From positions 1-64,000 of the forward strand of contig NZ_WBJX01000005.1 of assembly GCF_008831075.1 (NCBI RefSeq): 64,000 bases of DNA, read 5' to 3'. This stretch comes from Pseudoclavibacter terrae (GTDB lineage Bacteria; Actinomycetota; Actinomycetes; Actinomycetales; Microbacteriaceae). A model generated the notes under the pieces. The model did not search any database. It saw only the letters and a program-made list of their open reading frames with translations, and was not told where the DNA came from. This document shows positions 8,628 through 17,489 of this stretch, in pieces; within the stretch, counting starts at the first letter, position 1; each line of letters starts with the position of its first letter. The position numbers were made by a program, and so were the translations under genes.

Positions 8628-10342
8628 CAGGATCCGCGCACCGACGTCGCGCCGCGCGAAGCGCGACCGCCGCGATCGTGGTCCTCGCCGTGCTCGTGCT
8701 CGTCGGATGCGCCCGCATCCCGACCTCCGGCCAGGTCCTGGCCGGCGAGTCCGAGCAGCAGGAGAGCGACCAGTCCTACAGCTTCTTCCCTGATGCGCCC
8801 CGCGACGGGATGAGCCGCGAGGAGATCGTCGAGGGCTTCCTCGATGCGGGGACCGGAACGCAGAACGACTACGAGGTCGCGAGGGAGTACCTCGCGGACT
8901 CATACCGGCAGGAGTGGGATCCGAACGCGCGCATCCTCATCACGGCGTCCGTACCGGACGTGGTCGACGCGGGCCCGGACAGCATCCAGGCCAGCTACAA
9001 GTCCTCGGCGAGCGTCGACTCGGAAGGCCTCTACAGCGAGCTCAAGAGCGGAACGACGGAGCGGCTCGAGTTCACGCTCGCCCAGGATTCCGCCGGTGAG
9101 TGGAGGATCACGGAGGCCCCACCAGGCATCGTGCTGCTGAGCCAGAACTTCCGCAGCCTCTTCAAGAGCTACACGCTCTACTTCTACGACGACACCCTCT
9201 CGCGGCTCGTGCCGGACGTGCGCTGGTTCGACGCGCAGCAGACTGCGCTGACGCGGATCGCGCGCGCTCTCGTGAACGGCCCAGCCCCCTGGCTTGCCGA
9301 GGGCAACGTCGTCAGCGCCATCCCGTCCGGCGTCTCGTTGCTGGGCGCGGTCACCGTCGAAGGGGACGTCGCCGACGTGGACTTCTCTTCGAGTCTCTCC
9401 TCGACCTCGCCGGACCAGTACTCGCGGATGCTCCTGCAGCTCACGGAGAGCTTCGCGGACTTCGAGGCGATCTCGAGCGTCACCATGTCGATCACGGGTG
9501 TCCCCATCGACCAGGAGCTTCCTCCGGAGGACGAGGTCGTGGTGAACCGCCAGGTGACGAGCACACCGCTCGTCTACAAGAGCGGTGAGCTCGGCTTCCT
9601 CGGCGGCGTCAACGTCACGGCATCGCCTGAGACGGCGGCTCTGCAGGGCGCGCTGGCCTCGCTCAGCCCGCAGAAGGGCGCCTACTCCGCCGACGGTGAT
9701 GTCGCATCCTTCGTGACCCCGAACGGCGTCTTCACGACACCCATCTCCGATCCGGAGCCGCTGCTCGTGGACGCACGACCGGGCCCGTTGGCCATGAGCC
9801 TGGACAGCTGGGGGTACACCTGGACCGGAAGCACCGACGGGCCCGGGCTTCGCGCGACCGACGTCGAGGACCGGCAGCACAGCTGGCTCGAGCCCGCGGA
9901 GAACGTCGGAGCCACCGGGTACCGGGCCATCGCCGTGTCGCGCGACGGCGCGAGGCTCGCCGTGCTCGAGAACAGCTCCGTCGGGGTGCGCGTCGCGGTC
10001 ATGGCGATCGAGCGGGAGCCGAGCACGAACCGGCCAGTCGCGCTCGGCGTCCCGCTCGTGCTCGAACCGGGTGGAGCCTCGCCGGTCGATCTCGCCTGGG
10101 TGGACGAGACATCCCTCGCCGTCCTCGCAGTCGGCAGCGAGGGGACCGCCGAGGTTCGGACACAGACCGTCGGCGGCACCGTCAGCGTCAACGGGGCGGT
10201 GCTCGACGGCCAGCAGATCACGGGAAGCAACACTCCGGCCGGGCTGCGTGTGCTCGACAAGGACCACCACATCTACGTGCCGAAGGGCAACAGGTGGCAG
10301 CAGTCTGACGCTGTCGTCGACTTCATCCTGACGCAGGTGTGA
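8624..10342 (+). CDS. lpqB: Lipoprotein LpqB
   Basis: The 572-residue product has a lipoprotein signal peptide: an Arg-rich n-region, a hydrophobic core and a lipobox LVGC with the modified cysteine at residue 29. It then has an N-terminal LpqB domain (about 40-170), a GerMN domain (about 200-300, GALVNGPAPWL-like region) and a C-terminal beta-propeller-like region. LpqB binds MtrB's extracytoplasmic domain in mycobacteria and modulates MtrA signalling; the 4-nt overlap with mtrB supports a shared operon. Confidence 0.94.
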   Translation: MTGSAHRRRAARSATAAIVVLAVLVLVGCARIPTSGQVLAGESEQQESDQSYSFFPDAPRDGMSREEIVEGFLDAGTGTQNDYEVAREYLADSYRQEWDPNARILITASVPDVVDAGPDSIQASYKSSASVDSEGLYSELKSGTTERLEFTLAQDSAGEWRITEAPPGIVLLSQNFRSLFKSYTLYFYDDTLSRLVPDVRWFDAQQTALTRIARALVNGPAPWLAEGNVVSAIPSGVSLLGAVTVEGDVADVDFSSSLSSTSPDQYSRMLLQLTESFADFEAISSVTMSITGVPIDQELPPEDEVVVNRQVTSTPLVYKSGELGFLGGVNVTASPETAALQGALASLSPQKGAYSADGDVASFVTPNGVFTTPISDPEPLLVDARPGPLAMSLDSWGYTWTGSTDGPGLRATDVEDRQHSWLEPAENVGATGYRAIAVSRDGARLAVLENSSVGVRVAVMAIEREPSTNRPVALGVPLVLEPGGASPVDLAWVDETSLAVLAVGSEGTAEVRTQTVGGTVSVNGAVLDGQQITGSNTPAGLRVLDKDHHIYVPKGNRWQQSDAVVDFILTQV

Positions 10343-10418
10343 CGGACGCGCTGAGGCTGTTCTCCACAGTCTCAGACGCCGCCGGCGACCGCGGGCCGGG
10401 CTGAGGCAAGCTTGCAGG

Positions 10419-11168
10419 ATGTCGCCGCCGTCGATGCTGGTCGCGCGCCTGCGCACGTGGCTCGAGCGGCTGCGCGCGGACGCGCTCGACGCGCTCGCGG
10501 TTGTCCTCCCGGTCACCTGCGCCTCGTGCGGAGCCGTCGATCGGGCCCTGTGCCGGCGGTGCGGCGAGCACCTCGCCCGCGATACGGGCGTCCGGGCGTG
10601 CGAGCTGCGAGTCGTCGCGGGCGACGGCAGCCGCATCCCGGTCTTCGCCGCCTCCGACTACGAAGGCGCGGTCAAGGCGCTTATCGCGGCGCTCAAGGAA
10701 CGGGGGAGAACGGATGCCGCCCGCCCGCTCGGCCTCCTCCTGCGGAGGGCGATGAGCGGACTGGCGGAGTCCGCACGGGCTCCCGCATCCGCGACCGGAC
10801 CGACGCCCGCGTGGGTTCCGGTGCTCGCTCCCTCCTCGCCGAGGTCTCGCCGTGCCCGCGGATACGCCCATCTCGCCGTGCTCTGGGAGGTCGCGGTGCC
10901 AGGGACGCGCGGCGTCGACGGGCTCCGCGTCAGCCGACTGGTCCGCGACCAGGCGGGGCTCTCCAGGCACGGCAGGGCGGCGAACCTCAGGGGCGCCTAC
11001 GTCGCGGACCCCAGGCTCGCCGGTGCGCGGGTCGTCCTGGTCGACGACGTGGTCACGAGCGGCGCGACGATCAGGGAATCGGTTCGCGCGCTGGAAGCCG
11101 TGGGTGCGGTGGTCATCGGCTGCGCCGTGATCGCGGAGACGAGGCGGAAGTCACCGCAGAGCCCGTGA
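10419..11168 (+). CDS. ComF family phosphoribosyltransferase-like protein
   Basis: The 249-residue protein has a Cys4 zinc-ribbon near the N terminus (CASCG...CRRCG, about residues 34-51), a central stretch with YEGAVKALIAALKERG, and a C-terminal type I phosphoribosyltransferase fold whose PRPP-loop is VVLVDDVVTSGATI (about 205-218). The family is related to ComF, which takes part in DNA uptake in competent bacteria; in most actinobacteria its substrate is unknown. It lies 76 nt after lpqB and may be read through from that operon. Confidence 0.88.
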   Translation: MSPPSMLVARLRTWLERLRADALDALAVVLPVTCASCGAVDRALCRRCGEHLARDTGVRACELRVVAGDGSRIPVFAASDYEGAVKALIAALKERGRTDAARPLGLLLRRAMSGLAESARAPASATGPTPAWVPVLAPSSPRSRRARGYAHLAVLWEVAVPGTRGVDGLRVSRLVRDQAGLSRHGRAANLRGAYVADPRLAGARVVLVDDVVTSGATIRESVRALEAVGAVVIGCAVIAETRRKSPQSP

Positions 11169-11239
11169 GCCGGACCCGACACGCGCGGAGGGTACGGCAT
11201 GCCTGCGAAGTCGCAGATAACACCGGGTGAATAGGGGTC

Positions 11240-11245
11240 TACGAT
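11240..11245 (+). promoter_or_regulatory. Probable -10 element of hpf
   Basis: TACGAT lies 61 bases upstream of the hpf start in a locally AT-richer stretch between comF and hpf. No convincing -35 box is visible. A strong AGGAG site at 11296-11300 precedes the ATG. Confidence 0.4.
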
Positions 11246-11306
11246 TGCGGCACAGCATCACGAGGCAGTGACACCTCGGCCTCGTGCAGAACGACAGGAG
11301 AGTGAC

Positions 11307-11975
11307 ATGGAAATCACGATCACCGGTCGCAACACCGAGATCCCGGACCGCTTCCGCGAGTACGCCACGGAGAAAGCGCTCGCCAAGGTCTCGTTGCTCG
11401 ATGGCAAGACGCAGGCGGCGGAAATCAAGCTGACCAAGCGCACGGACCGCGCGGGCAACCTGCTCGACAAGGGCAAGGTCGAGATCACGCTCTTCGGCCC
11501 TGGCCCCTTGATCCGCGCAGAAGCCGAGGCCGGTGACAAGTACGCAGCCTTCGATCTCGCGCTCGACAAGCTCGTCGAGCGTCTCCGTCGCAACAAGGAC
11601 CGCAAGAAGATCCACCGCGGACAGCACACCCCCCTCCGCCTCCAGGAGGCGGCAGCAGACAACTTCTCGCAGATCGACGTGGTTCCCGCTGACACGGACA
11701 CGATCAGGCTCGTCGAGAACGGCGGCACCGCCTCTGAGATCGCGGCAGAAGAAGAGCAGCTGGACGAGCTCTACTCGCCCGTCGTGATCAGGGAGAAGAC
11801 CTTCGCCCCGAAGCGGCTCAGCAACGACGAAGCCGTCGACCACATGGAACTGCTCGGCCACGACTTCTTCCTCTTCATCGAGAGCGAGACCCTCCGCCCG
11901 AGCGTCGTCTACCGCCGGCGCGGCTGGGACTACGGTGTCATCGCGCTCGACGAGAACGAGGTTCCCGTCTCCTGA
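11307..11975 (+). CDS. hpf: Ribosome hibernation promoting factor, long form
   Basis: The 222-residue protein has an N-terminal S30AE/YfiA domain (MEITITGRN..., about residues 1-100) that binds the 30S decoding region, a linker, and a C-terminal dimerisation domain (about 160-222; HDFFLFIESETL...VVYRRRGWDYG) typical of long HPF that forms 100S ribosomes. I start at ATG 11307 because of the AGGAG ribosome-binding site; an open extension upstream lacks support. Placement just before secA is common in actinobacteria. Confidence 0.95.
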   Translation: MEITITGRNTEIPDRFREYATEKALAKVSLLDGKTQAAEIKLTKRTDRAGNLLDKGKVEITLFGPGPLIRAEAEAGDKYAAFDLALDKLVERLRRNKDRKKIHRGQHTPLRLQEAAADNFSQIDVVPADTDTIRLVENGGTASEIAAEEEQLDELYSPVVIREKTFAPKRLSNDEAVDHMELLGHDFFLFIESETLRPSVVYRRRGWDYGVIALDENEVPVS

Positions 11976-11990
11976 GCCCAGCCCGCTCAC

Positions 11991-12031
11991 CCTCGCCCCG
12001 GTCGATGCATCCAGCATCGCTCGGGGCGAGG
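11991..12031 (+). terminator. Hairpin after hpf, possible terminator
   Basis: A 10-bp stem CCTCGCCCCG/CGGGGCGAGG (11991-12000 with 12022-12031) encloses a second 5-bp stem GATGC/GCATC. It ends five bases before the secA -10 box. No T tract follows, so termination is inferred from position and stability. Confidence 0.55.
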
Positions 12032-12035
12032 TGCG

Positions 12036-12041
12036 TAGAAT
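12036..12041 (+). promoter_or_regulatory. Probable -10 element of secA
   Basis: TAGAAT is a near-consensus -10 box, located just after the hpf hairpin and 76 nt before the secA start. The expected leader (from about 12048) contains a 6-bp hairpin GCACAG/CTGTGC at 12052-12069. Confidence 0.6.
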
Positions 12042-12117
12042 CAACGAATATGCACAGCATGGGCTGTGCCTCTCAGCGCGCTCTCGCGCCGCTTGCGTCA
12101 ACCAGTAGGAGCAGACC

Positions 12118-15066
12118 TTGGCCTCAGTTCTCGAGAAGATTCTCCGCATGGGCGAGGGGCGCACCCTCCGCAAGCTCGAGAGCATCGCCAAGCAGGTCGG
12201 ACGCCTCGAGGACGCCTTTAAGGAGTACAGCGACGACGAGCTGCGCGACATCACCGCATCCTTCCGCGAACGGCACGAAGCGGGGGAGTCGCTCGACGCG
12301 CTTCTGCCGGAGGCGTTCGGGGCCGTCCGCGAGGCCGCGGGTCGTGTGCTCGGTCTTCGGCACTACGACGTGCAGCTCATGGGTGGCGCCGCCCTGCACC
12401 TCGGCAACATCGCCGAGATGAAGACCGGTGAGGGCAAGACCCTCGTCGCGACGCTGCCGGCGTACCTCAACGCCATCGCAGGCAAGGGCGTGCACGTCGT
12501 CACGGTCAACGACTTCCTCGCGAGCTACCAGTCCGACCTCATGGGCCGCGTGTTCCGCGCCCTCGGCATGACCACGGGCTGCATCGTCTCCGGGCAGTCG
12601 CCCGCTGAGCGTCGCGAGCAGTACGCGGCCGACGTGACCTACGGCACGAACAACGAGTTCGGCTTCGACTACCTCCGCGACAACATGGCCTGGCGCTCCG
12701 AGGACATGGTCCAGCGCGAGCACTTCTTCGCGATCGTGGACGAGGTCGACTCCATCCTCATCGACGAAGCTCGCACACCGCTCATCATCTCGGGCCCCGC
12801 CCAGGGCGACGCGAACCGCTGGTACTCGGAGTTCGCCTCCATCGTGCGCAAGCTCAAGGAAGGGCGCGACTACGAGGTCGACGAGAAGAAGCGCACGATC
12901 GGGGTCCTGGAGCCCGGCATCGACCGCGTCGAGGACGCCCTCGGCATCGACAACCTGTACGAGTCGGCGAACACCCCGCTCATCTCCTTCCTGAACAACG
13001 CCATCAAGGCGAAGGCGCTCTTCAAGCGCGACAAGGAATACGTCGTGCAGAACGGCGAAGTCAACATCGTCGACGAGCACACGGGCCGCATCCTCAAGGG
13101 CCGCCGGTACAACGAAGGCCTGCACCAGGCGATCGAGGCGAAGGAAGGGGTGCAGATCAAGGCCGAGAACCAGACGATGGCGACGGTCACCCTGCAGAAC
13201 TACTTCCTGATGTACGACAAGCTCGCGGGCATGACCGGTACGGCCGAGACCGAGGCGGCCGAGTTCATGAGCACCTACAAGCTCGGTGTGGTGCCCATCC
13301 GCACGAACCGTCCCATGCAGCGCAAGGACAACCCCGACCTCGTCTACAAGAACGAGAAGGTCAAGTTCGACCAGGTCGTCGAGGACATCGTCGAGCGGCA
13401 CGAGACCGGACAGCCGGTGCTCGTCGGCACGACCAGCGTCGAGAAGAGCGAGTACCTCTCGAAGCTCCTGGCGAAGCGCGGCATCAAGCACGAGGTGCTC
13501 AACGCGAAGAACCACGCGCGCGAGGCCGCGATCGTCGCTCAGGCTGGCCGCAAGGGTGCGGTCACGGTCGCCACGAACATGGCCGGCCGCGGTACGGACA
13601 TCATGCTCGGTGGCAACGCCGAGTTCCTCGCGGTCGCCGAGATGACCGCCCTCGGCCTCGACCCGCAGGAGAACGCCGACGAGTACGACGAGAAGTGGCT
13701 CGAGGTCTTCTCCGCCATGAAGGAGCAGGTCAAGGGCGAGGCCGATGCAGTCGCGGAAGCTGGCGGCCTCTACGTGCTCGGCACCGAGCGCCACGAGTCC
13801 CGGCGAATCGACAACCAGCTGCGTGGACGCTCCGGACGTCAGGGTGACCCGGGCGAGAGCCGCTTCTACCTGTCCATGACGGACGACCTCATGCGCCTCT
13901 TCAACACCGGTGCGACCCGGGCGATCATGGCCGGTGACGGCACGCCGGACGATCTCGCGCTCGAGTCGCGCATCGTCTCCCGCGCCATCCGCTCGGCGCA
14001 GTCGCAGGTCGAGTCGCGCAACGCGGAGATCCGCAAGAACGTGCTCAAGTACGACAACGTGCTGAACGAGCAGCGCACAGCGATCTACAGCGACCGCCGC
14101 CGCATCCTCGAGGGCGATGACATCGCCGACAAGGTGCAGAACTTCCTCACCGACGCGATCGACGACATCATCCAGGAGCACACGGGCGATGGCACGGGCG
14201 ACGACTGGGAATTCGAGGCCCTCTGGACGGACCTCAAGCAGCTCTACCCGGTCGGCATCACCGAGGAGGAGCTCTTCGAGGAAGCTGGTGGACGCAGCAA
14301 GCTCACGCGAAAGCTCCTCGAGGAGGAGATCCTCTCGGATGCGCGCCACGCCTACGAGCGCCGCGAAGCATCGATCGGCGCGGACGCCACCCGCGAACTC
14401 GAGCGACGCGTCGTGCTGAGCGTCATCGACCGGAAGTGGCGAGACCACCTCTACGAGATGGACAACCTCAAGGACGGCATCGGCCTCCGCGCCATGGCGC
14501 AGCGCGACCCGCTCGTCGAGTACACGCGCGAGGGCTTCGCGATGTTCCAGCAGATGCTCGGCAGCATCCGCGAGGAATCCGTCGGCTTCCTCTACAACCT
14601 CGAGGTCACCGTCAAGAAGGACGAGACGCCGTCGGCCAGCGAGACGCCGGATGTGCAGATCGTCGCGAAGGGGCTCGACGAGAAGGCGCAGACCGCGCTC
14701 AGCTACTCGGCAGCGACCGACCAGGGTGAGGTCGAGGTCCGCAATGAGCGCGGCCAGCTCAATCAGCGTGCGACTGCCGAGGCGAAGCGCCGCGAGCGGG
14801 ACCTGGGCACCTCCTCCGCGCTCGACCAGGCGCGGGGTGAGGCGGGCGAGGAGCCAGCCGCGCCAGTGGCGAACACGCAGCAGGCAACACGCTCGCGTCA
14901 GCCTGCCTCCCGTTCGGGGAACCCCGCGAAACGACAGGCGGCCGAGCAGGCGTCCCCGTCTGACGGCGACGGCCCCGCGGCAGGCAGCTCGTTCGGCAAG
15001 GGGGCGACTTCGAAGCCGGGCGGTCAGCCCGCTGGCAACCGCGCGCAGCGACGCCGCAAGAAGTAG
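12118..15066 (+). CDS. secA: Preprotein translocase ATPase SecA
   Basis: The 982-residue protein is full-length SecA, the motor that drives preproteins through SecYEG. Walker A is at residues 101-108 (MKTGEGKT, Lys107), the DEAD-like box is [15 protein letters not shown] near residue 212, and the second ATPase half contains [14 protein letters not shown] and [13 protein letters not shown]. The start is TTG at 12118, preceded by AGGAG, giving the family-typical (M)[14 protein letters not shown]. The tail after ~residue 850 is low-complexity and ends in basic AQRRRKK with no cysteines, so the zinc-binding SecB/lipid motif of proteobacterial SecA is absent. Confidence 0.97.
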   Translation: MASVLEKILRMGEGRTLRKLESIAKQVGRLEDAFKEYSDDELRDITASFRERHEAGESLDALLPEAFGAVREAAGRVLGLRHYDVQLMGGAALHLGNIAEMKTGEGKTLVATLPAYLNAIAGKGVHVVTVNDFLASYQSDLMGRVFRALGMTTGCIVSGQSPAERREQYAADVTYGTNNEFGFDYLRDNMAWRSEDMVQREHFFAIVDEVDSILIDEARTPLIISGPAQGDANRWYSEFASIVRKLKEGRDYEVDEKKRTIGVLEPGIDRVEDALGIDNLYESANTPLISFLNNAIKAKALFKRDKEYVVQNGEVNIVDEHTGRILKGRRYNEGLHQAIEAKEGVQIKAENQTMATVTLQNYFLMYDKLAGMTGTAETEAAEFMSTYKLGVVPIRTNRPMQRKDNPDLVYKNEKVKFDQVVEDIVERHETGQPVLVGTTSVEKSEYLSKLLAKRGIKHEVLNAKNHAREAAIVAQAGRKGAVTVATNMAGRGTDIMLGGNAEFLAVAEMTALGLDPQENADEYDEKWLEVFSAMKEQVKGEADAVAEAGGLYVLGTERHESRRIDNQLRGRSGRQGDPGESRFYLSMTDDLMRLFNTGATRAIMAGDGTPDDLALESRIVSRAIRSAQSQVESRNAEIRKNVLKYDNVLNEQRTAIYSDRRRILEGDDIADKVQNFLTDAIDDIIQEHTGDGTGDDWEFEALWTDLKQLYPVGITEEELFEEAGGRSKLTRKLLEEEILSDARHAYERREASIGADATRELERRVVLSVIDRKWRDHLYEMDNLKDGIGLRAMAQRDPLVEYTREGFAMFQQMLGSIREESVGFLYNLEVTVKKDETPSASETPDVQIVAKGLDEKAQTALSYSAATDQGEVEVRNERGQLNQRATAEAKRRERDLGTSSALDQARGEAGEEPAAPVANTQQATRSRQPASRSGNPAKRQAAEQASPSDGDGPAAGSSFGKGATSKPGGQPAGNRAQRRRKK

Positions 15067-15090
15067 GGGCCAGCTCCCGGGAGCAGAGCC

Positions 15091-15142
15091 AACGCCTCGG
15101 CGGACGCGCGACCACTCGTGGTGGCGCGTCCGCCGAGGCGTT
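15091..15142. terminator. Long bidirectional hairpin between secA and the convergent gene
   Basis: Perfect 19-nt arms (15091-15109 and 15124-15142) flank a smaller ACCAC/GTGGT stem. It lies between the convergent ends of secA (15066) and the Rv3235-like gene (15161), so it can serve both. A short TTCTCG follows on the plus strand; no strong T tract. Confidence 0.75.
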
Positions 15143-15160
15143 CTCGTCTCGCCGAGCAGT

Positions 15161-15628
15161 TCAGAGGACGTGGATGGCGGATGCTCGCCAGCGCCGGTCG
15201 AGACCCTCGAGTCGCACGGTCACGGCCCTGACCCGCGCACCGAAGTCGAGGACGACGACGGCGTCGACGATGTTCTCCGTCGTCGCCTGGATGCGCACGC
15301 TCAGCTCGACGAAGTTGGGTCGTCGCGTTGGACGCCGACGCGCCTGCCTCGCTCGTGCTGCGTGCTGTGTGCGGATGAGCAGGTGACGGTAGACGTCGTC
15401 GGTCACCCACCTGGACAGCTGCTCGATGTCGCGGACCCCCGAGATCACTTCGACGACGCTCCGGGCCAGGTTCGAGACCAGCGGAGCCGGATCGGGCAGT
15501 TCGCTGGCTGCCGTGCGCTCCCGGACGAAGAGCGGGTCGGCGTCGATGAGTTCACCCGCCGCCGCGGACAACGTTGATTGTGGCGCATCGACGGCGCGGA
15601 GCGCCCTGGTGCTGCGCGTTGGCGACAT
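15161..15628 (-). CDS. Rv3235 family protein
   Basis: The 155-residue soluble protein has a disordered N terminus (about 1-60), then a conserved block starting PAPLVSNLARSVVEVISGVRDIEQLSRWV and ending with the beta-rich VRAVTVRLEGLDRRWRASAIHVL. This arrangement matches the Rv3235 family found near secA in actinobacteria; members have no known biochemical role. It converges on secA and is divergent from the next gene. Confidence 0.7.
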   Translation of the reverse strand: MSPTRSTRALRAVDAPQSTLSAAAGELIDADPLFVRERTAASELPDPAPLVSNLARSVVEVISGVRDIEQLSRWVTDDVYRHLLIRTQHAARARQARRRPTRRPNFVELSVRIQATTENIVDAVVVLDFGARVRAVTVRLEGLDRRWRASAIHVL

Positions 15629-15754
15629 ATGGCCCCCGTCAGATCTCAGGCGATTCCCCCCGAACCGCCTGGCGACATGAAACCACGTTGCGTCCGTCGC
15701 GCGCGAGGGCTGAACTCCCCTGTGGATAACTCCGGTCGCACGGGCCGTGAACTC

Positions 15755-15760
15755 TACGCT
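15755..15760 (+). promoter_or_regulatory. -10 element giving a probable leaderless start at 15767
   Basis: TACGCT is followed by only six bases (GGCGAC) before the GTG at 15767, so the predicted transcript would begin at or next to the start codon. The same layout recurs at 16744, 19005, 27766 and 47822. Confidence 0.5.
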
Positions 15761-15766
15761 GGCGAC

Positions 15767-16363
15767 GTGCGATGGGACGACCTGTTCGATGACCTCGCGG
15801 GCGAGCTGCAGGGTGCGCTCGACGACGAGGCCGCCAGGCGCGCCGTCGACGAGGAGCGGCTCCGCGTCGGTCGGCTGACCGTGCGCGAGCGGCTCGTCGC
15901 GCTCGCGGAGAGCAGCTCGGCTCCCGTCTCACTGCAGCTGTCGGACGGTTCCATCGTCGCCGTGCGCCCGAAGGCGTTCGGCAGTGACTGGCTGTCAGCC
16001 GAACTGCTCGCGGAATCAGGTCGGGCGCGAGTCTGCATCGTCCCGACGGCGGGAATCGCGTCCCTGGTGCTCAGCGAAGAGCAGCTCATCGCGAGTCTGC
16101 GTGAACCGGCCGCGAGCGGTCCCGGCGACCTGTCCGGGCGTCTCGGCCTGGCGTTCGCGCTGCGCGACCTCGGGCGGCGGCGCCGGCAGTGCGAGTTCGT
16201 GGTGACCACCGGCACGATCGTCGGCACGATCGACCGGGTCGCGCGCGACCATGTCGATGTCGCTGTCCATGAGCGCGGCGTCGCCAGAAGAGCGCGAGAC
16301 GTCGTCGCGTACCGGATCATCCCGCTCGAGGACCTGCGTCTCGTCATCCTCGCCGGCGACTGA
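15767..16363 (+). CDS. Conserved hypothetical protein
   Basis: From the GTG at 15767 the product is 198 residues, starting MRWDDLFDDLAGELQGAL. It has an acidic helical N terminus with an amphipathic ERLRVGRLTVRERLVALAE stretch, then a small beta-rich domain (SLQLSDGSIVAVRPKAFGSDWLSAEL) and a repeat of that theme near the C terminus (TTGTIVGTIDRVARDHVDV). It has no signal peptide, membrane helix or catalytic motif. Similar proteins occur in this position in related actinobacteria, but I know no function. A longer frame from 15578 exists but overlaps the divergent gene's 5' end and has no ribosome-binding site. Confidence 0.65.
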   Translation: MRWDDLFDDLAGELQGALDDEAARRAVDEERLRVGRLTVRERLVALAESSSAPVSLQLSDGSIVAVRPKAFGSDWLSAELLAESGRARVCIVPTAGIASLVLSEEQLIASLREPAASGPGDLSGRLGLAFALRDLGRRRRQCEFVVTTGTIVGTIDRVARDHVDVAVHERGVARRARDVVAYRIIPLEDLRLVILAGD

Positions 16364-16377
16364 CCGGGCTCGGCCTG

Positions 16378-16411
16378 GCGACGGGCGGCTTAGAGCGACG
16401 GGCGGCTCAGA
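16378..16411. repeat. Tandem 17-nt duplication at a convergent gene junction
   Basis: Two copies of GCGACGGGCGGCT[T/C]AGA (16378-16394 and 16395-16411) differ at one base, with a partial third start at 16412. The second copy contains the stop codon of the minus-strand HTH gene (16407-16409). Confidence 0.7.
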
Positions 16412-16736
16412 GCAACGGACGCAGGCGCGGGGTCGTGTCATCCTGCGTGGCGCTCGCGTCGAGGAGGTCGCAGGTGTCTGCGAAGTCGCCGGTGTCTGCG
16501 AACTCGCCCTGGCGGAGCGCGGCGACGCGGCGCTGGTACTCGTACTGGTCGTCGATGTACTGCTCGAGCATCGTCCGTTCCACTCGCCACTCGCCGACGC
16601 CGCCGATACGGATCGCAGGCAGCTCCCCGCTCTGCACGAGACCGGTCGCCACATCCATCGTGACGTTGAGGATCTCGGAGACCTCGGCGAGAGTCAGGAA
16701 ACGGCCGATTGACTGGGGGTCAACGGATGCGTTCAT
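16407..16736 (-). CDS. Helix-turn-helix (excisionase/BldC-like) DNA-binding protein
   Basis: The 109-residue protein begins MNASVDPQSIGRFLTLAEVSE. It contains a MerR/excisionase-type winged helix (about residues 10-65: LTLAEVSEILNV...GELPAIRIGGVGEWRVERTMLEQYIDD) like that of BldC and related small actinobacterial regulators, followed by a short acidic tail. The start at 16736 is supported by a GATAAT -10 box seven bases upstream. It is divergent from the SAF-domain gene, so it may control that gene; target unknown. Confidence 0.75.
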   Translation of the reverse strand: MNASVDPQSIGRFLTLAEVSEILNVTMDVATGLVQSGELPAIRIGGVGEWRVERTMLEQYIDDQYEYQRRVAALRQGEFADTGDFADTCDLLDASATQDDTTPRLRPLL

Positions 16737-16743
16737 GCCCTCG

Positions 16744-16749
16744 ATTATC
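16744..16749 (-). promoter_or_regulatory. -10 element of the HTH gene (probable leaderless transcript)
   Basis: Read on the minus strand this is GATAAT, followed by seven bases and the ATG at 16736. The spacing places the transcription start at the start codon. Confidence 0.55.
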
Positions 16750-16861
16750 GCGCGCCGATCATGAATCGACGCATGTTGTGGATAACTTCTGCACGTTCTC
16801 TCGCGCTGCGCCACGATGGCGGAGTCGCCACCTCTCGGCGACTGAAGAAGGGAAGAGTGGC

Positions 16862-17488
16862 ATGAGCGTGAGCAGGGCTCGCAAGCCGAGACGCTGGGTC
16901 GACCCGAGGCTCTTCCTCGGCGTCTTCCTCGTCATCGCATCGGTGCTCGGTGTCGTCGGCGTTCTCGTGGCGGGGAACCGAACCGAGATCGCCTACGCCG
17001 CCGCTTCGACGATCGCACCCGGGCAGCTGATCACGGTCGACGAGCTCGTCGCCGTCGAGGTCGTCCTCGGGTCGAGCATCGAAGCGTACGTGAGCACCGA
17101 GACGGTGCCGAATGGCGAGTTCCTCGTGACCCAGGCGGTCCAGGCTGGTGAGCTCCTCCCGAAGTCGGCACTCGGAGACGCCGATTCGAGCAGGTCGTCG
17201 GTTGTCGTGGAAGTCTCCGGCGGGCTGCCGACGGAGCTGGGCGCGGGAAGCGCCGTGGAGCTCTGGTCGAGCCAGGAGTCAGCTCCCGGGACCTATGGCG
17301 CGCCGGTCCTGACCTCGTCGAATGCGATTGTCGCGAAGATCCTCCCGAGGGAAGGGGCACTCTCCGCGAGCCAGGCGGACCGGGTGGAGCTGCTCCTGCC
17401 GAAGGCCGAGATCCCCGCGCTCCTCGCGGCGATCAGCAACGACTCGCGGCTGGCCCTCGTCCCCGTCTTCCGCGAGAAGGGGCAGTGA
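16862..17488 (+). CDS. SAF domain-containing membrane protein (CpaB/RcpC-like)
   Basis: The 208-residue protein has a basic N terminus, one transmembrane helix (about residues 15-40) and an SAF domain (about 50-120; ASTIAPGQLITVDELVAVEV, then VTQAVQAGELLPKSAL). SAF domains at this position and topology occur in CpaB/RcpC, the periplasmic component of Flp/Tad pilus assembly. The next gene, 1 nt away, is CpaE/TadZ-like, which supports the comparison. The start is ATG 16862 with an AAGGGAAGAG site upstream. No pilin or TadA-type motor lies nearby. Confidence 0.82.
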   Translation: MSVSRARKPRRWVDPRLFLGVFLVIASVLGVVGVLVAGNRTEIAYAAASTIAPGQLITVDELVAVEVVLGSSIEAYVSTETVPNGEFLVTQAVQAGELLPKSALGDADSSRSSVVVEVSGGLPTELGAGSAVELWSSQESAPGTYGAPVLTSSNAIVAKILPREGALSASQADRVELLLPKAEIPALLAAISNDSRLALVPVFREKGQ

Positions 17489-17489
17489 G

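Noticed and set aside
12042-12117. secM-like leader or riboswitch upstream of secA
   Set aside because: The leader holds one 6-bp hairpin and no open frame with arrest-peptide features; nothing supports a regulatory RNA class.
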